Shown here: positions 34,401 through 48,910 of the stretch, piece after piece | How positions within the stretch are numbered: position 1 is the stretch's first letter | Layout of the letters: each line of letters starts with the position of its first letter | Source of the DNA: Siphonodentalium dalli | Lineage: Eukaryota > Mollusca > Scaphopoda > Gadilida > Siphonodentaliidae | Assembly (NCBI GenBank): GCA_032622095.1 | Contig: CP136062.1 | Location: 13,233,710 to 13,297,709 of the forward strand | Reading direction: 5' to 3' | DNA length: 64,000 nt | Program-made: the position numbers and the translations under genes | The notes under the pieces: model-generated | Seen by the model: the letters and a program-made list of their open reading frames with translations, nothing else | Database searches by the model: none | What the model was told of the DNA's origin: nothing

Positions 34401-37400
34401 CTGTAGTGATATGATGCGCCTATGTTATGTATGAGACCCTGTGGTGATATGCTACGCATATATTATGGATGAGACCCTGTGGTGATATGCTACGCATATA
34501 TTATGTATGAGACCCTGTAGTGATATGCTACGCCTAAGTTATGTATGAGACCCTGTGGTGATATGCTACGCATATATTATGTATGAGACCCTGTAGTGAT
34601 ATGCTACGCCTATATTATGGATGAGACCCTGTGGTGATATGCTACGCCTATATTATGGATGAGACCCTGTAGTGATATGATGCGCCTATATTATGGATGA
34701 GACCCTGTGGTGATATGCTACGCCTATATTATGTATGATACCCTGTAGTGATATGATGCGCCTATATTATGGATGAGACCCTGTCGTGATATGCTACGCA
34801 TATATTATGTATGAGACCCTGTAGTGATATGCTACGCCTATGTTATGTATGAGACCCTGTGGTGATATGCTACGCCTATGTTATGTATGAGACCCTGTGG
34901 TGATATGCTACGCCTATATTATGTATGAGACCCTGTAGTGATATGATGCGCCTATATTATGTATGAGACCCTGTAGTGATATGATGCGCCTATATTATGT
35001 ATGAGACCCTGTAGAGATATGCTACGCCTATATTATGTATGAGACCCTGTAGTGATATGATGCGCCTATATTATGTATGAGACCCTGTAGTGATATGATG
35101 CGCCTATATTATGTATGAGACCCTGTAGTGATATGCTACGCCTATATTATGTATGAGACCCTGTAGTGATATGATGCGCCTATATTATGTATGAGACCCT
35201 GTAGTGATATGCTACGCCTATATTATGTATGAGACCCTGTAGTGATATGCTACGCCTATATTATGTATGAGACCCTGTAGTGATATGATGCGCCTATATT
35301 ATGTATGAGACCCTGTGGTGATATGATGCGCCTATATTATGGATGAGACCCTGTCGTGATATGCTACGCATATATTATGGATGAGACCCTGTCGTGATAT
35401 GCTACGCATATATTATGTATGAGACCCTGTAGTGATATGCTACGCATATATTATGTATGAGACCCTGTAGAGATATGCTACGCCTATATTATGTATGAGA
35501 CCCTGTAGTGATATGATGCGCCTATATTATGTATGAGACCCTGTAGTGATATGATGCGCCTATATTATGGATGAGACCCTGTCGTGATATGCTACGCCTA
35601 TATTATGTATGAGACCCTGTAGTGATATGATGCGCCTATATTATGTATGAGACCCTGTAGTGATATGATGCGCCTATATTATGTATGAGACCCTGTAGTG
35701 ATATGCTACGCCTATATTATGTATGAGACCCTGTAGTGATATGCTACGCCTATATTATGTATGAGACCCTGTAGTGATATGATGCGCCTATATTATGTAT
35801 GAGACCCTGTAGTGATATGATGCGCCTATATTATGTATGAGACCCTGTCGTGATATGCTACGCATATATTATGTATGAGACCCTGTAGTGATATGCTACG
35901 CCTATATTATGTATGAGACCCTGTAGTGATATGATGCGCCTATATTATGTATGAGACCCTGTAGTGATATGCTACGCCTATATTATGGATGAGACCCTGT
36001 AGTGATATGATGCGCCTATATTATGTATGAGACCCTGTAGTGATATGATGCGCCTATATTATGTATGAGACCCTGTAGTGATATGATGCGCCTATATTAT
36101 GTATGAGACCCTGTAGTGATATGATGCGCCTATATTATGTATGAGACCCTGTAGTGATATGATGCGCCTATATTATGTATGAGACCCTGTAGTGATATGA
36201 TGCGCCTATATTATGTATGAGACCCTGTAGTGATATGATGCGCCTATATTATGTATGAGACCCTGTAGTGATATGCTACGCCTATATTATGTATGAGACC
36301 CTGTAGTGATATGATGCGCCTATATTATGGATGAGACCCTGTAGTGATATGCTACGCCTATATTATGTATGAGACCCTGTAGTGATATGCTACGCCTATA
36401 TTATGTATGAGACCCTGTAGTGATATGATGCGCCTATATTATGTATGAGACCCTGTAGTGATATGCTACGCCTATATTATGGATGAGACCCTGTAGTGAT
36501 ATGATGCGCCTATATTATGTATGAGACCCTGTAGTGATATGATGCGCCTATATTATGTATGAGACCCTGTAGTGATATGCTACGCCTATATTATGTATGA
36601 GACCCTGTAGTGATATGATGCGCCTATATTATGTATGAGACCCTGTAGTGATATGATGCGCCTATATTATGTATGAGACCCTGTAGTGATATGATGCGCC
36701 TATATTATGTATGAGACCCTGTAGTGATATGCTACGCCTATATTATGTATGAGACCCTGTAGTGATATGATGCGCCTATATTATGTATGAAACCCTGTAG
36801 TGATATGCTACGCCTATATTATGTATGAGACCCTGTAGTGATATGATGCGCCTATGTTATGTATGAGACCCTGTGGTGATATGCTACGCATATATTATGG
36901 ATGAGACCCTGTGGTGATATGCTACGCATATATTATGTATGAGACCCTGTAGTGATATGCTACGCCTAAGTTATGTATGAGACCCTGTGGTGATATGCTA
37001 CGCATATATTATGTATGAGACCCTGTAGTGATATGCTACGCCTATATTATGGATGAGACCCTGTGGTGATATGCTACGCCTATATTATGGATGAGACCCT
37101 GTAGTGATATGATGCGCCTATATTATGGATGAGACCCTGTGGTGATATGCTACGCCTATATTATGTATGATACCCTGTAGTGATATGATGCGCCTATATT
37201 ATGGATGAGACCCTGTCGTGATATGCTACGCATATATTATGTATGAGACCCTGTAGTGATATGCTACGCCTATGTTATGTATGAGACCCTGTGGTGATAT
37301 GCTACGCCTATGTTATGTATGAGACCCTGTGGTGATATGCTACGCCTATATTATGTATGAGACCCTGTAGTGATATGCTACGCCTATATTATGTATGAGA

Positions 37401-40400
37401 CCCTGTAGTGATATGATGCGCCTATATTATGTATGAGACCCTGTAGTGATATGCTACGCCTATATTATGTATGAGACCCTGTAGTGATATGCTACGCCTA
37501 TATTATGTATGAGACCCTGTAGTGATATGATGCGCCTATATTATGTATGAGACCCTGTAGTGATATGATGCGCCTATATTATGTATGAGACCCTGTGGTG
37601 ATATGCTACGCCTATATTATGTATGAGACCCTGTGGTGATATGATGCGCCTATATTATGGATGAGACCCTGTCGTGATATGCTACGCATATATTATGGAT
37701 GAGACCCTGTCGTGATATGCTACGCATATATTATGTATGAGACCCTGTAGTGATATGCTACGCATATATTATGTATGAGACCCTGTAGAGATATGCTACG
37801 CCTATATTATGTATGAGACCCTGTAGTGATATGATGCGCCTATATTATGTATGAGACCCTGTAGTGATATGATGCGCCTATATTATGTATGAGACCCTGT
37901 AGTGATATGATGCGCCTATATTATGGATGAGACCCTGTCGTGATATGCTACGCCTATATTATGTATGAGACCCTGTAGTGATATGATGCGCCTATATTAT
38001 GTATGAGACCCTGTAGTGATATGATGCGCCTATATTATGTATGAGACCCTGTAGTGATATGCTACGCCTATATTATGTATGAGACCCTGTAGTGATATGC
38101 TACGCCTATATTATGTATGAGACCCTGTAGTGATATGATGCGCCTATATTATGTATGAGACCCTGTAGTGATATGATGCGCCTATATTATGTATGAGACC
38201 CTGTCGTGATATGCTACGCATATATTATGTATGAGACCCTGTAGTGATATGCTACGCCTATATTATGTATGAGACCCTGTAGTGATATGATGCGCCTATA
38301 TTATGTATGAGACCCTGTAGTGATATGCTACGCCTATATTATGTATGAGACCCTGTAGTGATATGATGCGCCTATATTATGTATGAGACCCTGTAGTGAT
38401 ATGCTACGCCTATATTATGTATGAGACCCTGTAGTGATATGATGCGCCTATATTATGTATGAGACCCTGTAGTGATATGCTACGCCTATATTATGTATGA
38501 GACCCTGTAGTGATATGCTACGCCTATATTATGTATGAGACCCTGTAGTGATATGATGCGCCTATATTATGGATGAGACCCTGTAGTGATATGATGCGCC
38601 TATATTATGGATGAGACCCTGTAGTGATATGATGCGCCTATATTATGTATGAGACCCTGTAGTGATATGATGCGCCTATATTATGTATGAGACCCTGTAG
38701 TGATATGATGCGCCTATATTATGTATGAGACCCTGTAGTGATATGATGCGCCTATATTATGTATGAGACCCTGTAGTGATATGATGCGCCTATATTATGT
38801 ATGAGACCCTGTAGTGATATGCTACGCCTATATTATGTATGAGACCCTGTAGTGATATGATGCGCCTATATTATGTATGAGACCCTGTAGTGATATGCTA
38901 CGCCTATATTATGGATGAGACCCTGTAGTGATATGATGCGCCTATATTATGTATGAGACCCTGTAGTGATATGATGCGCCTATATTATGTATGAGACCCT
39001 GTAGTGATATGCTACGCCTATATTATGTATGAGACCCTGTAGTGATATGATGCGCCTATATTATGTATGAGACCCTGTAGTGATATGATGCGCCTATATT
39101 ATGTATGAGACCCTGTAGTGATATGATGCGCCTATATTATGTATGAGACCCTGTAGTGATATGCTACGCCTATATTATGTATGAGACCCTGTAGTGATAT
39201 GATGCGCCTATATTATGTATGAGACCCTGTAGTGATATGATGCGCCTATATTATGTATGAGACCCTGTAGTGATATGATGCGCCTATATTATGTATGAGA
39301 CCCTGTAGTGATATGCTACGCCTATATTATGTATGAGACCCTGTAGTGATATGATGCGCCTATATTATGTATGAGACCCTGTAGTGATATGATGCGCCTA
39401 TATTATGTATGAGACCCTGTCGTGATATGCTACGCATATATTATGTATGAGACCCTGTAGTGATATGCTACGCCTATATTATGTATGAGACCCTGTAGTG
39501 ATATGATGCGCCTATATTATGTATGAGACCCTGTAGTGATATGCTACGCCTATATTATGGATGAGACCCTGTAGTGATATGATGCGCCTATATTATGTAT
39601 GAGACCCTGTCGTGATATGCTACGCCTATATTATGGATGAGACCCTGTGGTGATATGCTACGCATATATTATGTATGAGACCATGTCGTGATATGCTACG
39701 CCTATATTATGTATGAGACCCTGTAGTGATATGCTACGCCTATATTATGTATGAGACCCTGTGGTGATATGCTACGCCTATATTATGGATGAGACCCTGT
39801 CGTGATATGATGCGCCTATATTATGTATGAGACCCTGTAGTGATATGATGCGCCTATATTATGTATGAGACCCTGTAGTGATATGCTACGCCTATATTAT
39901 GTATGAGACCCTGTAGTGATATGCTACGCCTATATTATGGATGAGACCCTGTCGTGATATGATGCGCCTATATTATGTATGAGACCCTGTAGTGATATGC
40001 TACGCCTATATTATGTATGATACCCTGTAGTGATATGCTACGCCTATATTATGGATGAGACCCTGTCGTGATATGCTACGCATATATTATGTATGAGACC
40101 CTGTAGTGATATGCTACGCATATATTATGTATGAGACCCTGTAGTGATATGCTACGCATATATTATGGATGAGACCCTGTAGTGATATGCTACGCCTATA
40201 TTATGGATGAGACCCTGTGGTGATATGCTACGCATATATTATGTATGAGACCCTGTGGTGATATGCTACGCCTATATTATGGATGAGACCCTGTGGTGAT
40301 ATGCTACGCCTATATTATGGATGAGACCCTGTGGTGATATGCTACGCATATATTATGTATGAGACCCTGTAGTGATATGATGCGCCTATATTATGGATGA

Positions 40401-43400
40401 GACCCTGTGGTGATATGCTACGCATATATTATGTATGAGACCCTGTAGTGATATGATGCGCCTATATTATGGATGAGACCCTGTGGTGATATGCTACGCA
40501 TATATTATGTATGAGACCCTGTAGTGATATGCTACGCATATATTATGTATGAGACCCTGTAGTGATATGCTACGCCTATATTATGTATGAGACCCTGTCG
40601 TGATATGCTACGCCTATATTATGTATGAGACCCTGTAGTGATATGATGCGCCTATATTATGGATGAGACCCTGTGGTGATATGTTACGCCTATATTATGG
40701 ATGAGACCCTGTAGTGATATGCTACGCATATATTATGTATGAGACCCTGTAGTGATATGATGCGCCTATATTATGGATGAGACCCTGTGGTGATATGCTA
40801 CGCATATATTATGGATGAGACCCTGTGGTGATATGATGCGCCTATATTATGGATGAGACCCTGTGGTGATATGCTACGCATATATTATGTATGAGACCCT
40901 GTGGTGATATGCTACGCCTATATTATGTATGAGACCCTGTAGTGATATGCTACGCCTATATTATGGATGAGACCCTGTGGTGATATGCTACGCCTATATT
41001 ATGGATGAGACCCTGTGGTGATATGATGCGCCTATATTATGTATGAGACCCTGTGGTGATATGATGCGCCTATATTATGTATGAGACCCTGTGGTGATAT
41101 GCTACGCCTATATTATGGATGAGACCCTGTAGTGATATGATGCGCCTATATTATGTATGAGACCCTGTCGTGATATGATGCGCCTATATTATGTATGAGA
41201 CCCTGTAGTGATATGCTACGCCTATATTATGTATGAGACCCTGTAGTGATATGATGCGCCTATATTATGTATGAGACCCTGTAGTGATATGATGCGCATA
41301 TATTATGGATGAGACCCTGTGGTGATATGATGCGCCTATATTATGGATGAGACCCTGTAGTGATATGATGCGCCTATATTATGTATGAGACCCTGTAGTG
41401 ATATGCTACGCATATATTATGGATGAGACCCTGTGGTGATATGATGCGCCTATATTATGGATGAGACCCTGTGGTGATATGCTACGCCTATATTATGTAT
41501 GAGACCCTGTAGAGATATGCTACGCCTATATTATGTATGAGACCCTGTAGTGATATGATGCGCCTATATTATGTATGAGACCCTGTAGTGATATGCTACG
41601 CATATATTATGGATGAGACCCTGTCGTGATATGATGCGCCTATATTATGTATGAGACCCTGTCGTGATATGCTACGCCTATATTATGTATGAGACCCTGT
41701 AGTGATATGATGCGCCTATATTATGTATGAGACCCTGTCGTGATATGCTACGCCTATATTATGTATGAGACCCTGTAGTGATATGCTACGCATATATTAT
41801 GTATGATACCTTGTAGTGATATGCTACGCCTATATTATGTATGAGACCCTGTCGTGATATGCTACGCCTATATTATGTATGAGACCCTGTAGTGATATGC
41901 TACGCCTATATTATGGATGAGACCCTGTAGTGATATGATGCGCCTATATTATGGATGAGACCCTGTCGTGATATGCTACGCATATATTATGTATGATACC
42001 TTGTAGTGATATGCTACGCCTATATTATGTATGAGACCCTGTCGTGATATGCTACGCCTATATTATGTATGAGACCCTGTAGTGATATGATGCGCCTATA
42101 TTATGTATGAGACCCTGTAGTGATATGCTACGCCTATATTATGGATGAGACCCTGTAGTGATATGATGCGCCTATATTATGTATGATACCTTGTAGTGAT
42201 ATGCTACGCCTATATTATGTATGAGACCCTGTCGTGATATGCTACGCCTATATTATGTATGAGACCCTGTAGTGATATGCTACGCCTATATTATGTATGA
42301 GACCCTGTAGTGATATGCTACGCCTATATTATGTATGAGACCCTGTAGTGATATGCTACGCCTATATTATGTATGAGACCCTGTCGTGATATGCTACGCA
42401 TATATTATGTATGAGACCCTGTAGTGATATGCTACGCCTATATTATGTATGAGACCCTGTAGTGATATGATGCGCCTATATTATGTATGAGACCCTGTAG
42501 TAATATGCTACGCCTATATTATGGATGAGACCCTGTAGTGATATGATGCGCCTATATTATGTATGAGACCCTGTAGTGATATGCTACGCATATATTATGT
42601 ATGATACCTTGTAGTGATATGCTACGCCTATATTATGTATGAGACCCTGTCGTGATATGCTACGCCTATATTATGTATGAGACCCTGTAGTGATATGCTA
42701 CGCCTATATTATGGATGAGACCCTGTAGTGATATGCTACGCCTATATTATGGATGAGACCCTGTCGTGATATGCTACGCATATATTATGGATGAGACCCT
42801 GTAGTGATATGATGCGCCTATATTATGTATGAGACCCTGTCGTGATATGCTACGCCTATATTATGTATGAGACCCTGTAGTGATATGCTACGCCTATATT
42901 ATGTATGAGACCCTGTAGTGATATGCTACGCCTATATTATGTATGAGACCCTGTAGTGATATGCTACGCCTATATTATGTATGAGACCCTGTCGTGATAT
43001 GCTACGCCTATATTATGTATGAGACCCTGTCGTGATATGCTACGCCTATATTATGTATGAGACCCTGTAGTGATATGCTACGCCTATATTATGGATGAGA
43101 CCCTGTAGTGATATGCTACGCCTATATTATGTATGAGACCCTGTCGTGATATGCTACGCCTATATTATGTATGAGACCCTGTCGTGATATGCTACGCATA
43201 TATTATGTATGAGACCCTGTAGTGATATGCTACGCATATATTATGGATGAGACCCTGTAGTGATATGCTACGCATATATTATGTATGAGACCCTGTAGTG
43301 ATATGATGCGCCTATATTATGTATGAGACCCTGTCGTGATATGATGCGCCTATATTATGTATGAGACCCTGTAGTGATATGATGCGCCTATATTATGTAT

Positions 43401-46400
43401 GAGACCCTGTAGTGATATGATGCGCCTATATTATGTATGAGACCCTGTAGTGATATGATGCGCCTATATTATGTATGAGACCCTGTGGTGATATGATGCG
43501 CCTATATTATGTATGAGACCCTGTGGTGATATGCTACGCATATATTATGGATGAGACCCTGTCGTGATATGCTACGCCTATATTATGTATGAGACCCTGT
43601 CGTGATATGCTACGCATATATTATGGATGAGACCCTGTAGTGATATGCTACGCCTATATTATGTATGAGACCCTGTAGTGATATGCTACGCCTATATTAT
43701 GTATGAGACCCTGTAGTGATATGATGCGCCTATATTATGTATGAGACCCTGTAGTGATATGATGCGCCTATATTATGTATGAGACCCTGTAGTGATATGC
43801 TACGCCTATATTATGGATGAGACCCTGTAGTGATATGATGCGCCTATATTATGTATGAGACCCTGTAGTGATATGCTACGCCTATATTATGTATGAGACC
43901 CTGTAGTGATATGATGCGCCTATATTATGTATGAGACCCTGTAGTGATATGATGCGCCTATATTATGGATGAGACCCTGTAGTGATATGCTACGCCTATA
44001 TTATGTATGAGACCCTGTAGTGATATGATGCGCCTATATTATGTATGAGACCCTGTAGTGATATGCTACACATATATTATGTATGAGACCCTGTAGTGAT
44101 ATGATGCGCCTATATTATGTATGAGACCCTGTAGTGATAAGATGCGCCTATATTATGTATGAGACCCTGTCGTGATATGATGCGCCTATATTATGTATGA
44201 GACCCTGTAGTGATATGATGCGCCTATATTATGTATGAGACCCTGTAGTGATATGCTACGCCTATATTATGTATGAGACCCTGTAGTGATATGATGCGCC
44301 TATATTATGGATGAGACCCTGTAGTGATATGCTACGCCTATATTATGTATGAGACCCTGTAGTGATATGCTACGCCTATATTATGTATGAGACCCTGTAG
44401 TGATATGATGCGCCTATATTATGTATGAGACCCTGTCGTGATATGATGCGCCTATATTATGTATGAGACCCTGTAGTGATATGATGCGCCTATATTATGG
44501 ATGAGACCCTGTAGTGATATGCTACGCCTATATTATGTATGAGACCCTGTAGTGATATGCTACGCCTATATTATGTATGAGACCCTGTAGTGATATGATG
44601 CGCCTATATTATGTATGAGACCCTGTAGTGATATGATGCGCCTATATTATGTATGAGACCCTGTAGTGATATGCTACGCCTATATTATGTATGAGACCCT
44701 GTAGTGATATGCTACGCATATATTATGTATGAGACCCTGTAGTGATATGATGCGCCTATATTATGTATGAGACCCTGTAGTGATATGCTACGCCTATATT
44801 ATGTATGAGACCCTGTAGTGATATGCTACGCATATATTATGGATGAGACCCTGTAGTGATATGCTACGCATATATTATGTATGAGACCCTGTAGTGATAT
44901 GCTACGCCTATATTATGTATGAGACCCTGTCGTGATATGCTACGCCTATATTATGGATGAGACCCTGTAGTGATATGATGCGCCTATATTATGTATGAGA
45001 CCCTGTAGTGATATGATGCGCCTATATTATGTATGAGACCCTGTAGTGATATGATGCGCCTATATTATGTATGAGACCCTGTCGTGATATGATGCGCCTA
45101 TATTATGTATGAGACCCTGTCGTGATATGCTACGCCTATATTATGTATGAGACCCTGTCGTGATATGCTACGCCTATATTATGTATGAGACCCTGTCGTG
45201 ATATGCTACGCCTATATTATGTATGAGACCCTGTGGTGATATGATGCGCCTATATTATGTATGAGACCCTGTAGTGATATGCTACGCCTATATTATGGAT
45301 GAGACCCTGTAGTGATATGATGCGCCTATATTATGTATGAGACCCTGTAGTGATATGATGCGCCTATATTATGTATGAGACCCTGTAGTGATATGATGCG
45401 CCTATATTATGTATGAGACCCTGTCGTGATATGATGCGCCTATATTATGTATGAGACCCTGTCGTGATATGATGCGCCTATATTATGTATGAGACCCTGT
45501 AGTGATATGCTACGCATATATTATGTATGAGACCCTGTAGTGATATGATGCGCCTATATTATGTATGAGACCCTGTAGTGATATGATGCGCCTATATTAT
45601 GTATGAGACCCTGTAGTGATATGATGCGCCTATATTATGTATGAGACCCTGTAGTGATATGCTACGCCTATATTATGTATGAGACCCTGTCGTGATATGC
45701 TACGCCTATATTATGTATGAGACCCTGTCGTGATATGATGCGCCTATATTATGTATGAGACCCTGTGGTGATATGCTACGCCTATATTATGGATGAGACC
45801 CTGTGGTGATATGATGCGCCTATATTATGTATGAGACCCTGTAGTGATATGATGCGCCTATAGTATGTATGAGACCCTGTAGTGATATGATGCGCCTATA
45901 TTATGTATGAGACCCTGTAGTGATATGATGCGCCTATATTATGTATGAGACCCTGTAGTGATATGCTACGCCTATATTATGTATGAGACCCTGTCGTGAT
46001 ATGATGCGCCTATATTATGTATGAGACCCTGTAGTGATATGATGCGCCTATATTATGTATGAGACCCTGTCGTGATATGATGCGCCTATATTATGTATGA
46101 GACCCTGTAGTGATATGATGCGCCTATATTATGTATGAGACCCTGTGGTGATATGCTACGCCTATATTATGGATGAGACCCTGTGGTGATATGATGCGCC
46201 TATATTATGTATGAGACCCTGTAGTGATATGATGCGCCTATATTATGTATGAGACCCTGTAGTGATATGATGCGCCTATATTATGTATGAGACCCTGTAG
46301 TGATATGATGCGCATATATTATGTATGAGACCCTGTAGTGATATGCTACGCCTATATTATGTATGAGACCCTGTAGTGATATGATGCGCCTATATTATGT

Positions 46401-48716
46401 ATGAGACCCTGTAGTGATATGCTACGCCTATATTATGTATGAGACCCTGTAGTGATAAGATGCGCCTATATTATGTATGAGACCCTGTAGTGATATGATG
46501 CGCATATATTATGTATGAGACCCTGTAGTGATATGCTACGCCTATATTATGTATGAGACCCTGTCGTGATATGCTACGCCTATATTATGTATGAGACCCT
46601 GTCGTGATATGATGCGCCTATATTATGGATGAGACCCTGTCGTGATATGCTACGCCTATATTATGTATGAGACCCTGTAGTGATATGCTACGCCTATATT
46701 ATGTATGAGACCCTGTGGTGATATGCTACGCCTATATTATGGATGAGACCCTGTGGTGATATGCTACGCCTATATTATGTATGAGACCCTGTGGTGATAT
46801 GCTACGCCTATATTATGTATGAGACCCTGTCGTGATATGCTACGCCTATATTATGTATGAGACCCTGTAGTGATATGCTACGCCTATATTATGTATGAGA
46901 CCCTGTAGTGATATGCTACGCCTATATTATGTATGAGACCCTGTGGTGATATGCTACGCCTATATTATGTATGAGACCCTGTCGTGATATGATGCGCCTA
47001 TATTATGTATGAGACCCTGTGGTGATATGCTACGCCTATATTATGGATGAGACCCTGTGGTGATATGCTACGCCTATATTATGTATGAGACCCTGTAGTG
47101 ATATGCTACGCCTATATTATGTATGAGACCCTGTCGTGATATGATGCGCCTATATTATGGATGAGACCCTGTGGTGATATGCTACGCCTATATTATGTAT
47201 GAGACCCTGTAGTGATATGCTACGCCTATATTATGTATGAGACCCTGTCGTGATATGATGCGCCTATATTATGTATGAGACCCTGTAGAGATATGCTACG
47301 CCTATATTATGTATGAGACCCTGTAGTGATATGCTACGCCTATATTATGGATGAGACCCTGTCGTGATATGCTACGCCTATATTATGTATGAGACCCTGT
47401 AGTGATATGCTACGCCTATATTATGTATGAGACCCTGTAGTGATATGCTACGCCTATATTATGTATGAGACCCTGTAGTGATATGATGCGCCTATATTAT
47501 GTATGAGACCCTGTAGTGATATGATGCGCCTATATTATGTATGAGACCCTGTCGTGATATGCTACGCCTATATTATGTATGAGACCCTGTCGTGATATGA
47601 TGCGCCTATATTATGTATGAGACCCTGTCGTGATATGCTACGCCTATATTATGTATGAGACCCTGTAGTGATATGATGCGCCTATATTATGTATGAGACC
47701 CTGTCGTGATATGATGCGCCTATATTATGTATGAGACCCTGTAGTGATATGCTACGCCTATATTATGTATGAGACCCTGTAGTGATATGATGCGCCTATA
47801 TTATGTATGAGACCCTGTAGAGATATGCTACGCCTATATTATGTATGAGACCCTGTAGTGATATGCTACGCCTATATTATGTATGAGACCCTGTAGTGAT
47901 ATGCTACGCCTATATTATGTATGAGACCCTGTAGTGATATGCTACGCCTATATTATGTATGAGACCCTGTCGTGATATGCTACGCCTATATTATGTATGA
48001 GACCCTGTAGTGATATGCTACGCCTATATTATGTATGAGACCCTGTAGTGATATGCTACGCCTATATTATGTATGAGACCCTGTAGTGATATGCTGCGCC
48101 TATATTATGTATGAGACCCTGTAGTGATAAGATGCGCCTATATTATGTATGAGACCCTGTGGTGATATGCTACGCCTATATTATGGATGAGACCCTGTAG
48201 TGATATGCTACGCCTATATTATGTATGAGACCCTGTAGTGATAAGATGCGCCTATATTATGTATGAGACCCTGTGGTGATATGCTACGCCTATATTATGT
48301 ATGAGACCCTGTCGTGATATGCTACGCCTATATTATGTATGAGACCCTGTCGTGATATGCTACGCATATATTATGTATGAGACCCTGTAGTGATATGATG
48401 CGCCTATATTATGTATGAGACCCTGTAGTGATATGCTACGCCTATATTATGTATGAGACCCTGTCGTGATATGATGCGCCTATATTATGTATGAGACCCT
48501 GTAGTGATATGCTACGCCTATATTATGTATGAGACCCTGTAGTGATATGATGCGTCTATATTATGGATGAGACCCTGTAGTGATATGATGCGCCTATATT
48601 ATGGATGAGACCCTGTAGTGATATGATGCGCCTATATTATGGATGAGACCCTGTAGTGATATGATGCGCCTATATTATGTATGCGACCCTGTAGAGATAT
48701 GCTACGCCTATATTAT
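16432..48716 (+). repeat. 38 bp satellite array, 849 complete units plus a 23 bp partial unit
   Basis: Consensus, positions 1-20: gtgatatg[c/a]t[a/g]cgc[c/a]tatat; positions 21-38: tatg[t/g]atgagaccctgt[a/g/c]. The gaccctgt landmark at 16461 recurs at 24023, 30027, 35005, 40021 (as taccctgt), 44049 and 48685, all exact multiples of 38 from the first. There is thus no net indel over 32.2 kb. Variation is substitutional at sites 9+11 (linked), 15, 25 and 38, plus rare changes such as gataccct, accttg, tagagat and ataaga. Larger blocks are duplicated inside the array (offsets of 5, 8, 19, 23 and 61-64 units). No frame above 60 codons survives in any of six frames. One CpG per unit. Function unknown; satellite DNA of heterochromatic or centromeric type is possible. 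Confidence 0.98.
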
Positions 48717-48778
48717 TATCCGTCCCTAAACAAACATCAATTATGATGGAACAAGGGCCATCACGTGATAATACTTGA

Positions 48779-48819
48779 AAAAGTCATATTGCACTCGAAT
48801 CGAGTCCATTATGACTTTT
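48779..48819. repeat. Imperfect palindrome 60 bp from the satellite edge
   Basis: Arms aaagtcatattgcactcga and tcgagtccattatgacttt pair with two mismatches around a single central base. Confidence 0.8.
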
Positions 48820-48890
48820 GTTATACTTCATCCAATTCTGATCTCTTCTGGTTGGCTGAGGGTGCGTCACATGGCGGGCCGCTAATCACT

Positions 48891-48910
48891 TGTTACCCTC
48901 GAGGGTAACA
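48891..48910. repeat. Perfect 20 bp palindrome
   Basis: tgttaccctcgagggtaaca is exactly self-complementary. It could be a protein-binding site, the centre of an old fold-back element or chance; nothing else nearby decides. Confidence 0.85.

Noticed and set aside
16432-48716. CRISPR-like regular spacing in the 38 bp array
   Set aside because: There are no unique spacers: unit follows unit directly and the context is eukaryotic. It is a tandem satellite.
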